DNA of 64,000 bases from NCBI RefSeq assembly GCF_000787575.1, contig NW_012236524.1, positions 1,166,951 to 1,230,950 of the forward strand, in the 5' to 3' direction. Position numbers and translations under genes: made by a program. The notes under the pieces were generated by a model. It was not told the origin of the DNA, did not search any database, and saw only the letters and a list, made by a program, of their open reading frames with translations. This document shows, one piece after another, positions 1 through 11,535 of this stretch; the first letter of the stretch is position 1, and every line of letters starts with the position of its first letter. The DNA comes from Acytostelium subglobosum LB1. Lineage: Eukaryota > Evosea > Eumycetozoa > Acytosteliales > Acytosteliaceae.

Positions 1-513
1 TGCCTCATTCGAGTATGTATTCTAAAACAAAAGAATTAAGAATTATTAATATTAATTCCTATCCAATAATTTAGTAACCTCTGGAGAGCCACCCTCTTGA
101 ACTCTGATGCCCTCCTCACTTTGGACGCCCTCCACGAGCCATACAGCTCATACAGCCACTTGGATATGGAGTGGTTGTTCAACAAGGTTGTTACCACTGC
201 CGCCCCAACCAAGGCCATCGTTCAGGGTACCATCCAGCATGGAGTGTTGGTTGCCACCGCCTTCTACATTAACATTGTTGACCCAAGCCAGCGTTGCCCA
301 CCATCACCATTGATTGGATGTGCCACCGGATACACCGCCGTCTACAGCCGTGATGTCAACCGTTGCCGTCAGATGACTGGTTGTGTCAGACCAGGTCCAT
401 GCATTCTGTCGATCGCCGTCTGTGATGAGGGCTATGACTTGATCTCCATCCCATCAGCTCCACGTGGATGCCCCAAGTTCACCTGTGACCCATCCTTCGT
501 CAAGAAGCTCTAA
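1..513 (+). CDS. Cysteine-rich protein, 3' end only
   Basis: Partial gene running in from before the window. Exon pieces are <1..12 and 75..513, separated by a 62-bp GT-AG intron (13..74) that joins in frame to give ASFDNLWRATLL. The visible 150 residues have a plain N-terminal part and then a C-terminal part with ten cysteines in CxC-like spacing (GCATGY, RCRQMTGC, GPC, VCDEGYD, GCPKFTC). Such spacing suggests a disulphide-rich extracellular or luminal domain. I do not recognise the family. The N terminus, and so any signal peptide, lies outside the window. The third-position G/C bias supports real coding. Confidence 0.7.
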
Positions 514-818
514 ACTGGATCGATCCACCAATCAATCGGTTCATTCACTATATAACTTTTGAGTTATCACCATTCATAATAATAAATCAATCAATCTAAC
601 AATCTAAACAATCATCCATATTGTGTCAATCGCTCATCTGTATTGTACTGTCTACAAGATGCCAAATGATTGAATGAACACTTGAGCAATGTGATCCTCA
701 TCTCCAAAGTGTGCGTATCGCAAAGACAAGAATAGAAGTAGGTCCACTATCATTGCTGCTTGAGTTACAAGAANGGTTTATGCTGTATTTGATATCAATA
801 GTCGCATGTCGATATCTT
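514..818. other. Convergent intergenic, about 300 bp
   Basis: This AT-rich spacer separates the upstream cysteine-rich gene from the 3' end of LSM4, which lies on the other strand. It has AATAAA-like sequence near 580 and one ambiguous base near 774. I see nothing else in it. Confidence 0.5.
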
Positions 819-1492
819 TTAGGAGTATGAACCACCTCTGCCTCCTCGGTGACCGCCATCGCCTCTGCCACCACGACCGCCTCTATATTCGCCACGTCCA
901 CGTCCACCTCCGTCGCCTCTTCCTCTGCCTCCACCACCAGGGGCACCACCATCACCTCTGCCGCGACCAGCACCATCGCCACGTCCACGACCGCCTCTGT
1001 AATCGCCACCACGTCCGCGACCTCCGTCACCGCGACCGCCTGGAGTACCTGTTGGCATGTGATGCTTTACAATCTGTTCCTCCTCCACCACCAAGTCGAT
1101 GATCTCATCAGGCACCGATATATATTTGATTGTGTTGCCTCTAATATAACAGCTCTGTAGCTTCCAGAACTTATCACTATCCTGAAGTATGTATATATGT
1201 GTGAGTGTAAGTGTATGTGTAGGTGTAGCACAAAGCATCAGATGAATGATTGAATCAAGTACTACCAACCTTTGATGTTCTAACTATAGTCTTCATATTG
1301 ATATTCATCCAATTGTCACAGTTGACAAGTATTCCATTGTATGTTTCACCATTCTTTAGCTCGACCATCTGTATTGTTGTTTGTTACAATTGATTGAATG
1401 TTAGACTACATTGATAGAATAGCATCATTCATTTATGACCGACTTACAATTTGATGGCCTTGACCAGTACGTAACAGTGATAGAGGTAGCAT
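819..1492 (-). CDS. lsm4: U6 snRNA-associated Sm-like protein LSm4
   Basis: Three exons, complement(819..1181, 1270..1368, 1448..1492), give 168 residues. The Sm fold is clear. Sm1 contains [20 protein letters not shown], and Sm2 contains the [17 protein letters not shown] block, which is the LSm4 signature. LSm4 is a subunit of the LSm2-8 ring on U6 snRNA in the nucleus and of LSm1-7 in cytoplasmic mRNA decapping. The C-terminal half is a Gly-Arg-Asp repeat (GGRGRGDGG type) rich in RGG motifs, as in metazoan and plant LSm4; RGG arginines are usual methylation sites. The exon joins restore the family sequence exactly. The gene is divergent from the CLU/LRR gene, and the two share a spacer of about 570 bp. 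Confidence 0.96.
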
Positions 1493-2059
1493 CTTTTAGT
1501 TTATGTTCGTAGATTGTATTGTGTATTTGCACTCAATCTATCTTTATATCTATCTATCTATTTGATCAAATTATAACTGATGAACTTCTGAATGGTTCCT
1601 CCCCTTTTTGCGATGAACAATACGATTCTCAACTTCATCATCATCAAGTCATTTCGTTCAGTTTGTGAGAGATCTATGTAATCAATCAAATACTACATTT
1701 GGTAAAATAGTATAAATATATATATCTCTATTTATAAGAGGTTGATAAAGAAGAAGATGTAGAAGAAGAACTATTTAACTTCTATCTCTCTCTTTGACTA
1801 TTTATTATTTCCTTTTTTGGAACAAAAACAATAAAACAAAGATACAAAATTCGCGAACAACAACAAAAACAGTGTTCCACCACTCCCAAAACACTCATTC
1901 ACACTGTTTTGTAGTTGTTCATTCATATCGCAATACCATCATCATCTCGACATCCATTCCATTTCATATCATTTCAATAATAATCTAACAACAACTACCT
2001 ATCAATCTATTTATTATCTAATATCAATGTGTAGGATTAATTACACATAACAAAACAAT
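1493..2059. promoter_or_regulatory. Divergent promoter region, lsm4 / CLU-LRR gene
   Basis: This 567-bp AT-rich spacer lies between two divergently transcribed genes. It contains CTAT and TCTC runs and a TATAAATATATATA stretch near 1711. No specific operator was recognised; its role as a shared promoter is inferred from position. Confidence 0.4.
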
Positions 2060-5000
2060 ATGGATCATCATCAACAACAACAACAAGAACAACAACAACA
2101 AACAGTTGTTGACAAAAAAGAAGAAGAACAACAGCAACAGCAACATAATATGAACAATATAAATTCCAACTTGGCCACATTAAACCTGCGAAAGTCATCC
2201 AATTGGTCTAATATCAATAGGGACACATCAATACCATATTCACCTAGCTTTAGTGAATCACCTCTATCTCCTCCTCCAATATCTGCCGCTGAACAATTAA
2301 GACAACAGAAGCAACAACAACCTACACCAACTCCACAACAACAAAATACAACAACATCATCATCATCAAGACAAAAGAATGCATACGATCTATATAGACT
2401 GTCGAACAGACAAACATCATACACATCGTATGCATCAGTGATGGCCGATTCAGTTCATTCAACTCCTTCATCATATCTGTACATGGGCACTTCTTCGACA
2501 TCAAAGACTTCACCTGGTGAATCGGGTAGTTACCTAATCGAAGAGGGCAATCACACATCATCCTCCTACCTTGCGTATGCGACCAACAACACAGAACCCG
2601 TCGATTATAACGTAGTATTGGATGAACACAACACACCAAAGGTCAGCATCTTCAAAGAGAATGACATGTGTCATCGCAAGGAGGATGGTCAGGCATACAC
2701 CTGGAACGAGAAGTATCAATATCTCATGGACCTGGAAGAGAGTCAAGATAAGTTCCACTTCCTATCAGTTGTTGCGAATGGTATGTACATCACCACATTC
2801 CCATTGATGACCAGTCACTGACCATCTGTATGATGAATGATTAAGACTTTGTATATTGTGCCAATACATTTGGCAAGATCATTATCTCAGAGAGGAACCT
2901 ACCTAATGAACAAAAGACAATACTGCCTCTCAAGTTGGGTGGCATCGCAGGTGGCTACAAATACAAGTGCCACGACATTATCTTTAAGTTTGTGGTGGAT
3001 GTGGAGATTGCACCTGGACTCTGGATGTATGGTGACACTAGTAGGTCCGACGAGAAGGCACAAAAGTCAGCTGGTCACGAACTGAAAGGTCTCAATCACT
3101 TTATGGAGTACTCGAACGGTCTGATCCGATTCCCATTGATGGCCGTCATTGACTATCGAGGTTACCGTCTACTGGCCATCTCCAATCTTCCAATCACCAA
3201 GAACACTATTGTATATGGCTCAAACGATGGTGGCAAGACAGTTCACAACTCTGACCCTCTGGTCGAGCAGGAGATGAAGCGAATGGCCGAGCTGATGTGT
3301 ATCAAAGGTCACTACGTTGGTCTCAACCATCCAACACTCATTTATGGTCCAGGCGATATAGAAGTTCACAAGGGAACTGATGGTAGATACTATATGATCG
3401 ACTTTGCAAGAGCATTCCCTCCAGAGTATCCAAGTGAGATGTAAGTTATATATTTGATTATATCAAGTTGTTATACATTCTCTCACACACTATCTCCTCT
3501 CCCTCTCATTCCAGTCATGGCAAGGTTGGCAGGCAGATATTCTACTCGATGCTTCGACCAGAGTTGCTGAGATACTCTCCAAAGCCAGTGAGTCCAGATG
3601 CATTCTCTGGATGGCAGACTGGATCCGATGAGGAGGAGAGTAATCAAGAGGTCATCAATCTTACACTTCAATACCATCGTGAAATAATCCCTGCATGTGT
3701 AGAGTACCTTCAAAACTCTTTGGTATGTTTGTAATATTCTAATAAGTTGGATAGTTCTATCAACTAATCAATCAACCAATGGATCAATCAAAATAGGAAA
3801 CATTATCATCAGTGGACACAGCATCTGATTTCTTTGACAATCGATACTCACGAGAGTTTGGTCGATTCTTGGGTGCAGACACGAGCACTGGAAAGAGGGA
3901 CAAGTTGGAGGTCATGAGATTGACAACAATATTGCATGGTCATGGTGTCAATCTGCGATACATTGGTGTTCTCTACCAGAAGCTGACCAACCGATACATC
4001 AAGACACTACTCTTCACAGAGCTGGTGGCACGTGTCTGGAAGAGACTGATTCGAGCCAAGCTCAGAGAGAAGATGGACACCCTCAAGCGTCCATCCGACG
4101 AGTCTACACAGCTGATGGCGGAAGTCTTTGACATCCTACTCAATCATCTCAAGTATCAAGATTACAACGAATTCTGGAGATCACCTGCACCTGGTAACTT
4201 TAAGTTTGCCGCGATGAGATCATTCCCCAACTGTCTCTCGAGGAAGGAGATGGCCTCAGAGTAAGTTGGTTGTAGACATGTCAAGTCAATTCATAGACTA
4301 ACATACCATCAACCTTCATTTAGCTTTGATGTTAGGAACTTGTTTGATACAAAGTTATTGGTGGATCGTTTGATGACAATGCTAAACATCAAGATCAACG
4401 CAGAGGCATACAAGCAATTTGGAACGAATCCAAAGTATGTCATATCTATTCATGATATGGTCGAGGTGGAGTCCAGTGTAAAGTATCCAACTGTCGTGGA
4501 CTTTGCTTCGGGATCCGAGTTGGTATTGGAGGTCAAGAACATCTTGCTACGACCAGTGGTGCCGCCAATGGAGTTGATTCGTTGGATCGACATGAGTCAG
4601 GAGAAGCTGATCCAGGCGCACATGTCGATGCCCATATCTGCCAAGGTCACACTTCGCAAGGTGGCCTCATTGATACTCAAGTCCAACCTGTCGACACATA
4701 TCACAGAGTCATATGTCATGCTCAAGCGTGGCATTACCATGATGAGGATGCTCCATTCCAACCAGAACTACGACCTCACTCTGATGGCCATGTGGGGCAT
4801 GATGCACTGCAAGCTGGCTACCTTTTACCTGTTCACCAACTTTGACGTCGTCAACTTTGAGGAGAATATCAAGCTGGGCAAGGAGAAGCTGGAGGAGGTG
4901 CACAGGTCCGTCGATCTCAGAAATATTGCCACACCATTCCTCAAGATCACTCTGCCCAACTCGCTCAACAACAAGGACATCTATGGCGAGACAAACAAGA

Positions 5001-6520
5001 AGCTGCGTGTGTACGACTTGATCAGCTTCATGTATCTCGCATCCCTCCTCGACGACGGCAGTCCTCTGGACCAGTTCTTCAGATTCACATTCTCCAGCAT
5101 CAAGGAGATTAGCCATATGCATCTACCAGACAAGATACTCAGGTATCTTGGCGATTCGTTCATGTGTCGCTACTTTAACTATCTGAGGGAGGTGACCCGC
5201 TTGGATATCACCAACAAGGTCATCACACCACGTATCGCTCAAGAAGCATCCAAACTCTCCATGCTCACGTCTATTGTCCTCAACGACTTTGACGTCAGGG
5301 ACGGACCGGTGGCAACTTCGCATCTCTACAACATCAACAGTCTGGACCACTTGCTGGCCGCTTGGTTCAGCAATTCCAAGCATCTGACGTCCGTTCACCT
5401 CAGTGGCACATGGATCAACGATGCCACATTCAGCGAGCTCATACCGCACCTGTCACAAATCGAGAACTTCACACTCATCAACTCGGCCATCTCTGACCTG
5501 ACACTGGAGGCAATGAGCAAGGTGATGAAGAGTGTCGACATGCTCATACTTCGTTCACTGCCCTATGTACAGGACAAGGGTGTTTGTGCAATTATCGAGG
5601 CCAACACACTTACACACTTGGCACTCTCATTGGACAACATGACAGATGTCACTGGAGAGCTGATCGCTCAGCAATGTAAATACCTGGTTAAGCTTGACCT
5701 GTCCGGTTGCACCAAGTTGACGGCCAAGTGTATCTCCAACATCATCAGCGCCACGGTTGAATGCCTCATCAGTCTCAATCTCAACAATACCAGTGCAGAC
5801 ATCAGTATCATCGATGCTCTTAGACCGAGCATGCTGCTAACCTCACTTAGCCTAGGTGAGACCAAGTTTGGTGACGAACATGGACTGCAGATGCTTGGTC
5901 AGCTGAAGCTTTCGCTAACGGAGCTACAGCTGCCCGAGTTTTCCGGCGACACAACCATGGTCTGGAGCCTGATAAGGAAGCATGTCTTCCTTGAGAGGCT
6001 CCATCTACCTCCCAAAACCCATCTGCCATCATTCATCAGTGCCTACAAGAAGATATACGACCAACCCAATCAGGCCTTTGTTGTTCCAATGCGATTCGTA
6101 ACATCGTTTGACATGACTCTGTCAAGAGTCACACTGTCTTCGCTCACATCCCTGCTCGATATGTTGCCAATGCTCGAGTCACTCTCACTTGACAGCATCC
6201 AGTTCCTTGACGATATTACAGGTGAGCCGGTAATGATGAACGACGAGACGTTTATCAAGCTACACCCATACTTGGTCATCTTGAAGGAGGTCAACCTCTC
6301 GTCACTGCCTATCCATCGATGTCGAATCACAGCCGTCATGACCAAGGCCAAGATGATGCGACGCTTCATCATGAAGAACTGCACAGAGGTCACGCCTCAA
6401 GTGTTCAGTCAGATCATGGCCGAGTATCCACACACCAACTTTGTTGACGACAACAATCCATCCATTCAATCACCTATCAGTTACAAGTATGCTGATCAAT
6501 GTGAGGTAGTTAGGATCTAA
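2060..6520 (+). CDS. CLU-domain protein with C-terminal leucine-rich repeats
   Basis: Five exons (2060..2780, 2846..3440, 3515..3722, 3797..4260, 4324..6520) encode 1394 residues. The first 200 residues are rich in Q, N and S. Residues around 210-700 resemble the Clu domain and the segment after it in CLU/clustered-mitochondria proteins (GDIEVHKGTDGRYYMIDFAR; ILHGHGVNLRYIGVL). CLU proteins affect mitochondrial distribution and the mRNAs of mitochondrial proteins. The C-terminal 450 residues hold LRR-like repeats (LVKLDLSGCTKLT, CLISLNLNNTSADIS, LESLSLDSIQFLDD). The canonical CLU N-terminal and TPR parts are not evident, so this is a CLU-LRR hybrid and not the standard cluA orthologue. Its function is inferred only from the domains. 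Confidence 0.85.
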
Positions 6521-6615
6521 TCTAATCCATCCATATACAAAATATATAAAGCTATCGATGTATTTATACGCTATCATAACTTGTTCACTCCACTCTCTCT
6601 CTTTGATTACCGACC

Positions 6616-7206
6616 TTATGACAGATCATGCAAGTGCTTGTTTTCGGCATGTGGAGAACTAAACTTGAAGTCGGAGAAGGTTGCGGATAGTCCAGCTCGA
6701 GAAGGACTACAGAAATAGGCACCGACAAAGTATGATGTTGACTTGGGGAATGGACACAGTCTGAGTAAGGGCCATGTTGCACCGTCTGTAGAGAATTGAA
6801 TACGAAGACAACCATTGGTCACTGTAACTCGCATCCAGAACCGATTGGCATCGCCAGAGTAGGGTGCAGTTGCCCAGTCTGACTGACCGACTGTTAGAAC
6901 ACTTCCGATGGAGGGATGACCATCGTTGTGCTCGATACCTGTTTTGACCCACGTGGACTTGTCAATGACGATCATGATGCCAGCTTGGTCGTACAATTCT
7001 TTGAACTGGGCATTTACACGCACCTGGAATACAAAGTCCTCTGCAACATCCTTTCCATATACATGGCCAGTGAATCGATCAAAGCCATACCAAGTGTCTT
7101 TCCAAAAGTCAGTGTTTGCATCAGTCATTGCTGTGAGTTCTGAAGAATCCTTTACCATCCATACAGCTGGTGCATTTAACCATTTAAAGAGAGATGTAAT
7201 AGCCAT
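6616..7206 (-). CDS. DUF1349-family protein (yeast Ree1-like)
   Basis: A single exon of 196 residues starts at MAITSLFKWLNAP. The pattern DTWYGFDRFTGHVYGKDVAEDFVFQVRV, then DQAGIMIVIDKSTWVKTGIEHNDG and a final FSDFKF is typical of the DUF1349 concanavalin-like beta-sandwich; the length (about 190-200) also fits. The best-known member, yeast Ree1, is linked to regulation of enolase during galactose growth. The biochemical activity of the family is not established. There is no signal peptide or membrane segment, so it is probably cytosolic. It is convergent with the CLU-LRR gene, with only about 95 bp between the stop codons. Confidence 0.88.
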   Translation of the reverse strand: MAITSLFKWLNAPAVWMVKDSSELTAMTDANTDFWKDTWYGFDRFTGHVYGKDVAEDFVFQVRVNAQFKELYDQAGIMIVIDKSTWVKTGIEHNDGHPSIGSVLTVGQSDWATAPYSGDANRFWMRVTVTNGCLRIQFSTDGATWPLLRLCPFPKSTSYFVGAYFCSPSRAGLSATFSDFKFSSPHAENKHLHDLS

Positions 7207-7475
7207 TATATCTCTTTCCTTTTATCTATCTATCTATCTATATTACTCTCTCTCCTTATCTCTTCAAGTATGTGTCTGTCCCCAATTGAATTAACCCTGT
7301 ACCTCATTGGTGAACAGAGGTGAAACCAATCGCACACCTTCAACCCATCTCACCCCCACTAATCAATCACACACAACAAAAAGTAGTACTTTCAAGTTGA
7401 TCTTTGAAGTTAACTATTCTATCGATTGACTTGTTGTAATAGTTGTAGTAGTAGTATAAGAGTAGATAGGAAGTA

Positions 7476-9142
7476 ATGTTGAACTGGGCAGTGTTCTCTA
7501 TTGTGTGCACTGGAGTTGAGCTTGCTGCCACTCAGTATCTCAACAGTAGACAAAGAGCTCAATTGAAGATCAAGACTATACCCAATTCACTTGCCGCCTA
7601 CAATATAACAACACCTGAACAGTTTGCAAAGTCACAACTCTATGGATATGATAAGTTGTACGTTCTTCCAATCTATCAATCAATCACCTATAGTTCTAAC
7701 GATGGACCTCCACATCATCACAACAGAGTGTTTAGCTCAGTTAACAAAGTGACTCAGTTCATTCTGAGTGTACTATCGATATGCTTCCAACTATTACCAT
7801 TCCTCTGGACACTCTCCACCAACATATTACAAACATTCATCGACTCTGACAATGAGGTATGTGTGTGTGAGAGGAGAGCAAGTACTCCAAAGTGACATCA
7901 TACTTACTCATCATTCAACAGATACTTATTTCAATTGTACTGTTGTTAGTATACTCTGTTATCTATACGATTATCGACCTTCCATTCTCCTACTACTTTG
8001 CATTTGTGTTGGAGGATCGACATGGATTCAATAAGATTACAACAAAGCTCTTTATTAAGGATAAGATTACTGTACTTTTACTTATTACAGCAATTGGATC
8101 ACCTATATTGGCTTGTTTGATCTCTGTGATTAAGTGGTCAGGTCCATTATTCTGGTTCTGTATGTCATTGATTGATTGATTGATTGAGTGATTGGATATC
8201 ACACTGACACCAACCCAACCAACCAATTCAAACATAATCTATAGATTCATGGCTATTATTACTTGGATTCTCATTATTGTTGACAACTATCTATCCAATA
8301 TTCATTGCGCCACTGTTCAACACATATACACCAGTCGAAGGAGAACTACTCCAGTCCATATTAACGCTTGCCAAGCGTGTTGATTTCCCTGCCACCAAGG
8401 TGTACATTGTTGACAACTCAAAGAGAAGTGGACATATGAATGCGTATGTAATATGACAATCCTCTCACCTTTCATTCATTTAACTGACCAATGGATGATC
8501 AATCAATCAATCAAACAAACAGGTACTTCTATGGATTCTTTAAAAACAAGCGTATTGTATTGTATGATACTTTGGTCAAGGAGTTATCTCATGATGAGGT
8601 GTTGGCCATCCTGTGTCATGAGTTTGGACATTATAAGAAGAGTCATACACTTCGATTGATGGCCTTGCAACAGGTATACATGTTAGCCTTCTTCTACCTG
8701 TTTGGACTGTTTGTCAACAACATCAAACTCTTTAATGACTTTGGTTTCGATACGCCCAATGTAAGTTGACCCGGATTCAATGTCTTTTCGGCAGGACACA
8801 AACCTCAAACAACAAGCCAAACACACACACACACACACACACACTAACAACTTGATCTCCAAACAGATATTCATTGGATTGCTATTGTTCTCAAACATCT
8901 ACTCGCCAATGGATCAAATCTTCACGTTTGTCTGCAACATATTCTCCAGAATGAATGAATATGAGGCTGACGAGTTCGCTACACATCTTGGCTATGATCT
9001 TTCTGATCCACTGGTCAAGCTGCACACCAAAGATAGCTCGTCTCTCCTGGTCGACCCATGGTACTCCACCTACCACTACACTCATCCTACCCTCCTGGAA
9101 CGATTGAATCATTTGAAATCCATTACACGAAAGACAGAATAA
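7476..9142 (+). CDS. zmpste24: CAAX prenyl protease 1 (Ste24/ZMPSTE24)
   Basis: Six exons (7476..7654, 7727..7856, 7922..8159, 8245..8443, 8523..8760, 8867..9142) encode 419 residues, the usual length for eukaryotic Ste24. It is a multipass ER or inner-nuclear-membrane zinc metalloprotease that removes the last three residues of prenylated CAAX proteins. The zinc motif HEFGH is at about residues 281-285. The third ligand lies in the NEYEADEFA segment of the last exon. The conserved pre-motif SKRSGHMNAYFYGFF spans the exon 4/5 junction. All six joins keep frame. The last intron carries a (CA)n run. Likely substrates include CAAX proteins in general; the Rap-like GTPase in this window ends in CSIL, though Rce1 may process that one. 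Confidence 0.95.
8820..8844. repeat. (CA)n microsatellite in an intron
   Basis: A run of about 12 CA units lies in the last intron of the Ste24 gene. It is of interest because the decayed copy downstream keeps a shortened CA-rich version of the same intron. Confidence 0.9.
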
Positions 9143-9201
9143 CATTATATCCATCCTTCCATGGTTATAACCAACCGGTTAAACAATTTAACAAGTACTC
9201 T

Positions 9202-9861
9202 TTATTGTTGATGCTGTTCATCAGTGGAGGTTGTGGTGGTTGTTGATGATGTGGTTGTATAAGCACCATCGTCATCGGTGACATCCTCTTGCGTCTCCAC
9301 TACATCCTCACGTTTGCGCTTATGGCAGAGGGCAACCAAAGCATCATTCAATTGCTTCTCGTGCTCAATCCGCTTGGACTTCTGATCCTCGTCGAGCATG
9401 TTGCGTGTCCAGTTGATCTCGAAACTCTTCTTGTCAAGGGGATGTAAGAGGAAGGTGTCCTCAAACTCTTTTATATATTCCTTTCCAAACGCCCTGCGAA
9501 GGTAAAGACTGTAGTCATCATGAGATGATGGATAATGGTTTCGCGGGGGATGGGGACTATTGAATTTAGTCGGGTCAACACCAATCTTGGTTGCCTCTAT
9601 CAACATAATCCATTTGTCAGCCCAAACCTTGAAACGTTTAAAGTTGATCACTAGAGCTTTCTTGCAATCCTCGGTGCATTCTTGTCTTATAAGAATATCC
9701 TCGTATGCTTGTTGGTCACCATGTGTAGAATAGTTATACTCTGGTCCAATTGTTTGCCAAGCCATTTCCTTATCACCATAAATTAAACAAAGACTGGATC
9801 TATGTCTGGTACATAGATTATCAATGTTTACACCAAGGTTAGAAATAGATGAAGTTATCAT
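9202..9861 (-). CDS. Small unknown protein with CTRH and ECTExCK motifs
   Basis: A single exon of up to 219 residues. The ATG at 9861 is chosen because it includes the CTRH motif also found in a related protein; an internal ATG (MAWQTIG) is possible. The body has CTRH at about residue 17, YEDILIRQECTEDCKK at about 53-68, an amphipathic helix, YLRRAFGKEYIKEFEDTF, a basic segment (HKRKRED) and a Thr/Ser-rich tail. No named family was recognised. A second protein in this window (56746..57213) shares the C[ST]RH, ECTExCK and Y.R.A blocks in the same order, so the two are probably paralogues. The protein lies between the Ste24 gene and a decayed copy of the Ste24 3' end. Confidence 0.7.
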   Translation of the reverse strand: MITSSISNLGVNIDNLCTRHRSSLCLIYGDKEMAWQTIGPEYNYSTHGDQQAYEDILIRQECTEDCKKALVINFKRFKVWADKWIMLIEATKIGVDPTKFNSPHPPRNHYPSSHDDYSLYLRRAFGKEYIKEFEDTFLLHPLDKKSFEINWTRNMLDEDQKSKRIEHEKQLNDALVALCHKRKREDVVETQEDVTDDDGAYTTTSSTTTTTSTDEQHQQ

Positions 9862-9884
9862 GAGAGTATTTATCGAAGTTGAGT

Positions 9885-10220
9885 TTGTCTGACTGACAAC
9901 ATCAAATGAAGAAGTGAAGAGTTGAGTTGTTCTGGGTTATGTTGGTATTCAATCAAGATCTTGTAGAGTCCACCCCCAACAACCACACATATACAACATA
10001 ATGATGGATCACCAAACTGATATTCTTTGGGTTACTATTGTTCTCAAACATCCATTCACTAATGGACCAAATCTTTTGTACTAGATTCTCTACAGAATGA
10101 AAGTATAAAAGGATATGATCTTTATGATCCAGACCACCAAAGATAGATAGTCGACCTGGTGGAAAGATTTGAATTTCATTACATGAAAGACTGAATAGAC
10201 AATATATTCTTCCTTCAATA
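9885..10220 (+). pseudogene. Decayed partial copy of the Ste24 3' end
   Basis: Positions about 10017-10200 match the last exon of the Ste24 gene over much of its length. Shared blocks include a stretch around GGTTACTATTGTTCTCAAACAT, then ATGGACCAAATCTT, CACCAAAGATAG and GAAAGACTGAATAG in the same order. The sequence just upstream (about 9885-10016) weakly follows the end of exon 5 and the CA-rich intron before it. Internal deletions and in-frame stops mean it cannot encode a protease. It lies about 0.9 kb downstream of its source in the same orientation, with the gene at 9202..9861 between them, as expected for a local duplication that then decayed. Confidence 0.75.
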
Positions 10221-11535
10221 CAATCGGACAGATAATGTCTGTCCCCGACAATCAACTTACCGCACATCCTTCCATCAATCAGCAATGATTCAGCTTTACT
10301 CTCTTGTTAGTTGGTTCAACCTGAAATTGGACAAATGTAATGAGGAGCTACACTTTTATCGTTTAATCTTTGTCGGTGCCACTCGATGTCATAGCAAGTT
10401 CAACTTAAGATCAATGTTGGTTGGAATGAGATTATTCTGGTTCTACACAATCACGTGTCAAACACACACACGATCACCATCAGAAAGAGAATCTCCAGTC
10501 AAGTTAATTTTAGGTTCGTCACCACAACCTGTTGACAACTAGACACCAAGAGGTAAATGATCAAACATTCTCAACACATAAACATACAACAGTCAATGAT
10601 CACTCACTCGGGTCATACGAACAGAGAGAGATTAAACATGATTTGGGGTGTTCTCAAGACAGGTGATTCAACCCCAGGTAGTATGTGTGTGTGTGTTGAA
10701 TGGGTGTGTTCTCATCATACCTACCTTGGCACACACACACACACACACACACACATACATACTACATCAATGATGTTATTGATCAATCAATCAGTGTTAA
10801 TGATATTAGTCGTTAGTTTGAAATAAATAACAATAACACACAGACAAGGCCATAATACTAATAATTAATACATAGACATACACACACACACAACATACAC
10901 AGACAGACAGCTTCTTATCAACGATCAATTATTATTATTGTTATTGGCAATAATAACAGGAGCAAGCAAGAACATCAGCCATTAAACCAAAGCCAACTCC
11001 ATCCATCTATCCAATATCCTTCCATTCCAACCATCGATCCAACAACAACAACACCAGCACATGTTTGTTCATTCCCTCACTTTCATTTCTTGTTGATCTT
11101 GTTACCTCTGTCAATTTATAAAATACCAACGTTGTTCTCCTATACCAACAACTAACAGTGTTGTCCACCTACCTACCTACCTACCTACCTACTGACCTAC
11201 CTAACAACATCATCAACAACAACAACAACAATCGCATCCACTTCATTTTCCAACCAACTAAACACTGTTTGATTAATTAACTGTGGTAGAAGTGCAAAGA
11301 TATAGACCATCAACAACAACAATAATAATAATATATTTATATTGACCCAAGAGTAATAAGTGATCATTGTCATTCCCTTCATCACCACCACAAACCAAGT
11401 GGACCGTACAATATCAAACTCACTCGATCAGTGCTTCTTCCTCCTCCTCCTCCTCTAACTCCAAATAAGCCAAACCAAAAAGTTTATTTATTATTAATAT
11501 TATTGTATTATTAATTCAACAACTACAACATAATA
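10221..11535. other. Long intergenic region upstream of the Rap-like gene
   Basis: About 1.3 kb without a convincing gene. It contains a (CA)n run at about 10727-10755, a second CA-rich stretch near 10878, a CTAC tetranucleotide run at about 11168-11191, and CAACAA-rich sequence just before the start codon. An open frame at 10285-10542 has no family signal and poor codon character. The last several hundred bases probably hold the promoter and 5' UTR of the GTPase gene. Confidence 0.5.
10727..10755. repeat. (CA)n microsatellite
   Basis: About 14 CA units, preceded by a short TG run at about 10683-10695. The two are complementary and could fold back on one another. Confidence 0.9.

Noticed and set aside
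849-1160. Ala/Thr/Ser-rich open frame on the + strand
   Set aside because: It is antisense to the RGG tail of LSM4.
9953-10285. 110-residue open frame on the minus strand
   Set aside because: It is antisense to the decayed Ste24 copy and lacks coding character.
10285-10542. Possible further pieces of the Ste24 duplication
   Set aside because: Only short matches (about a dozen bases around TTATTCTGGTTCT) were seen; not enough to extend the copy.
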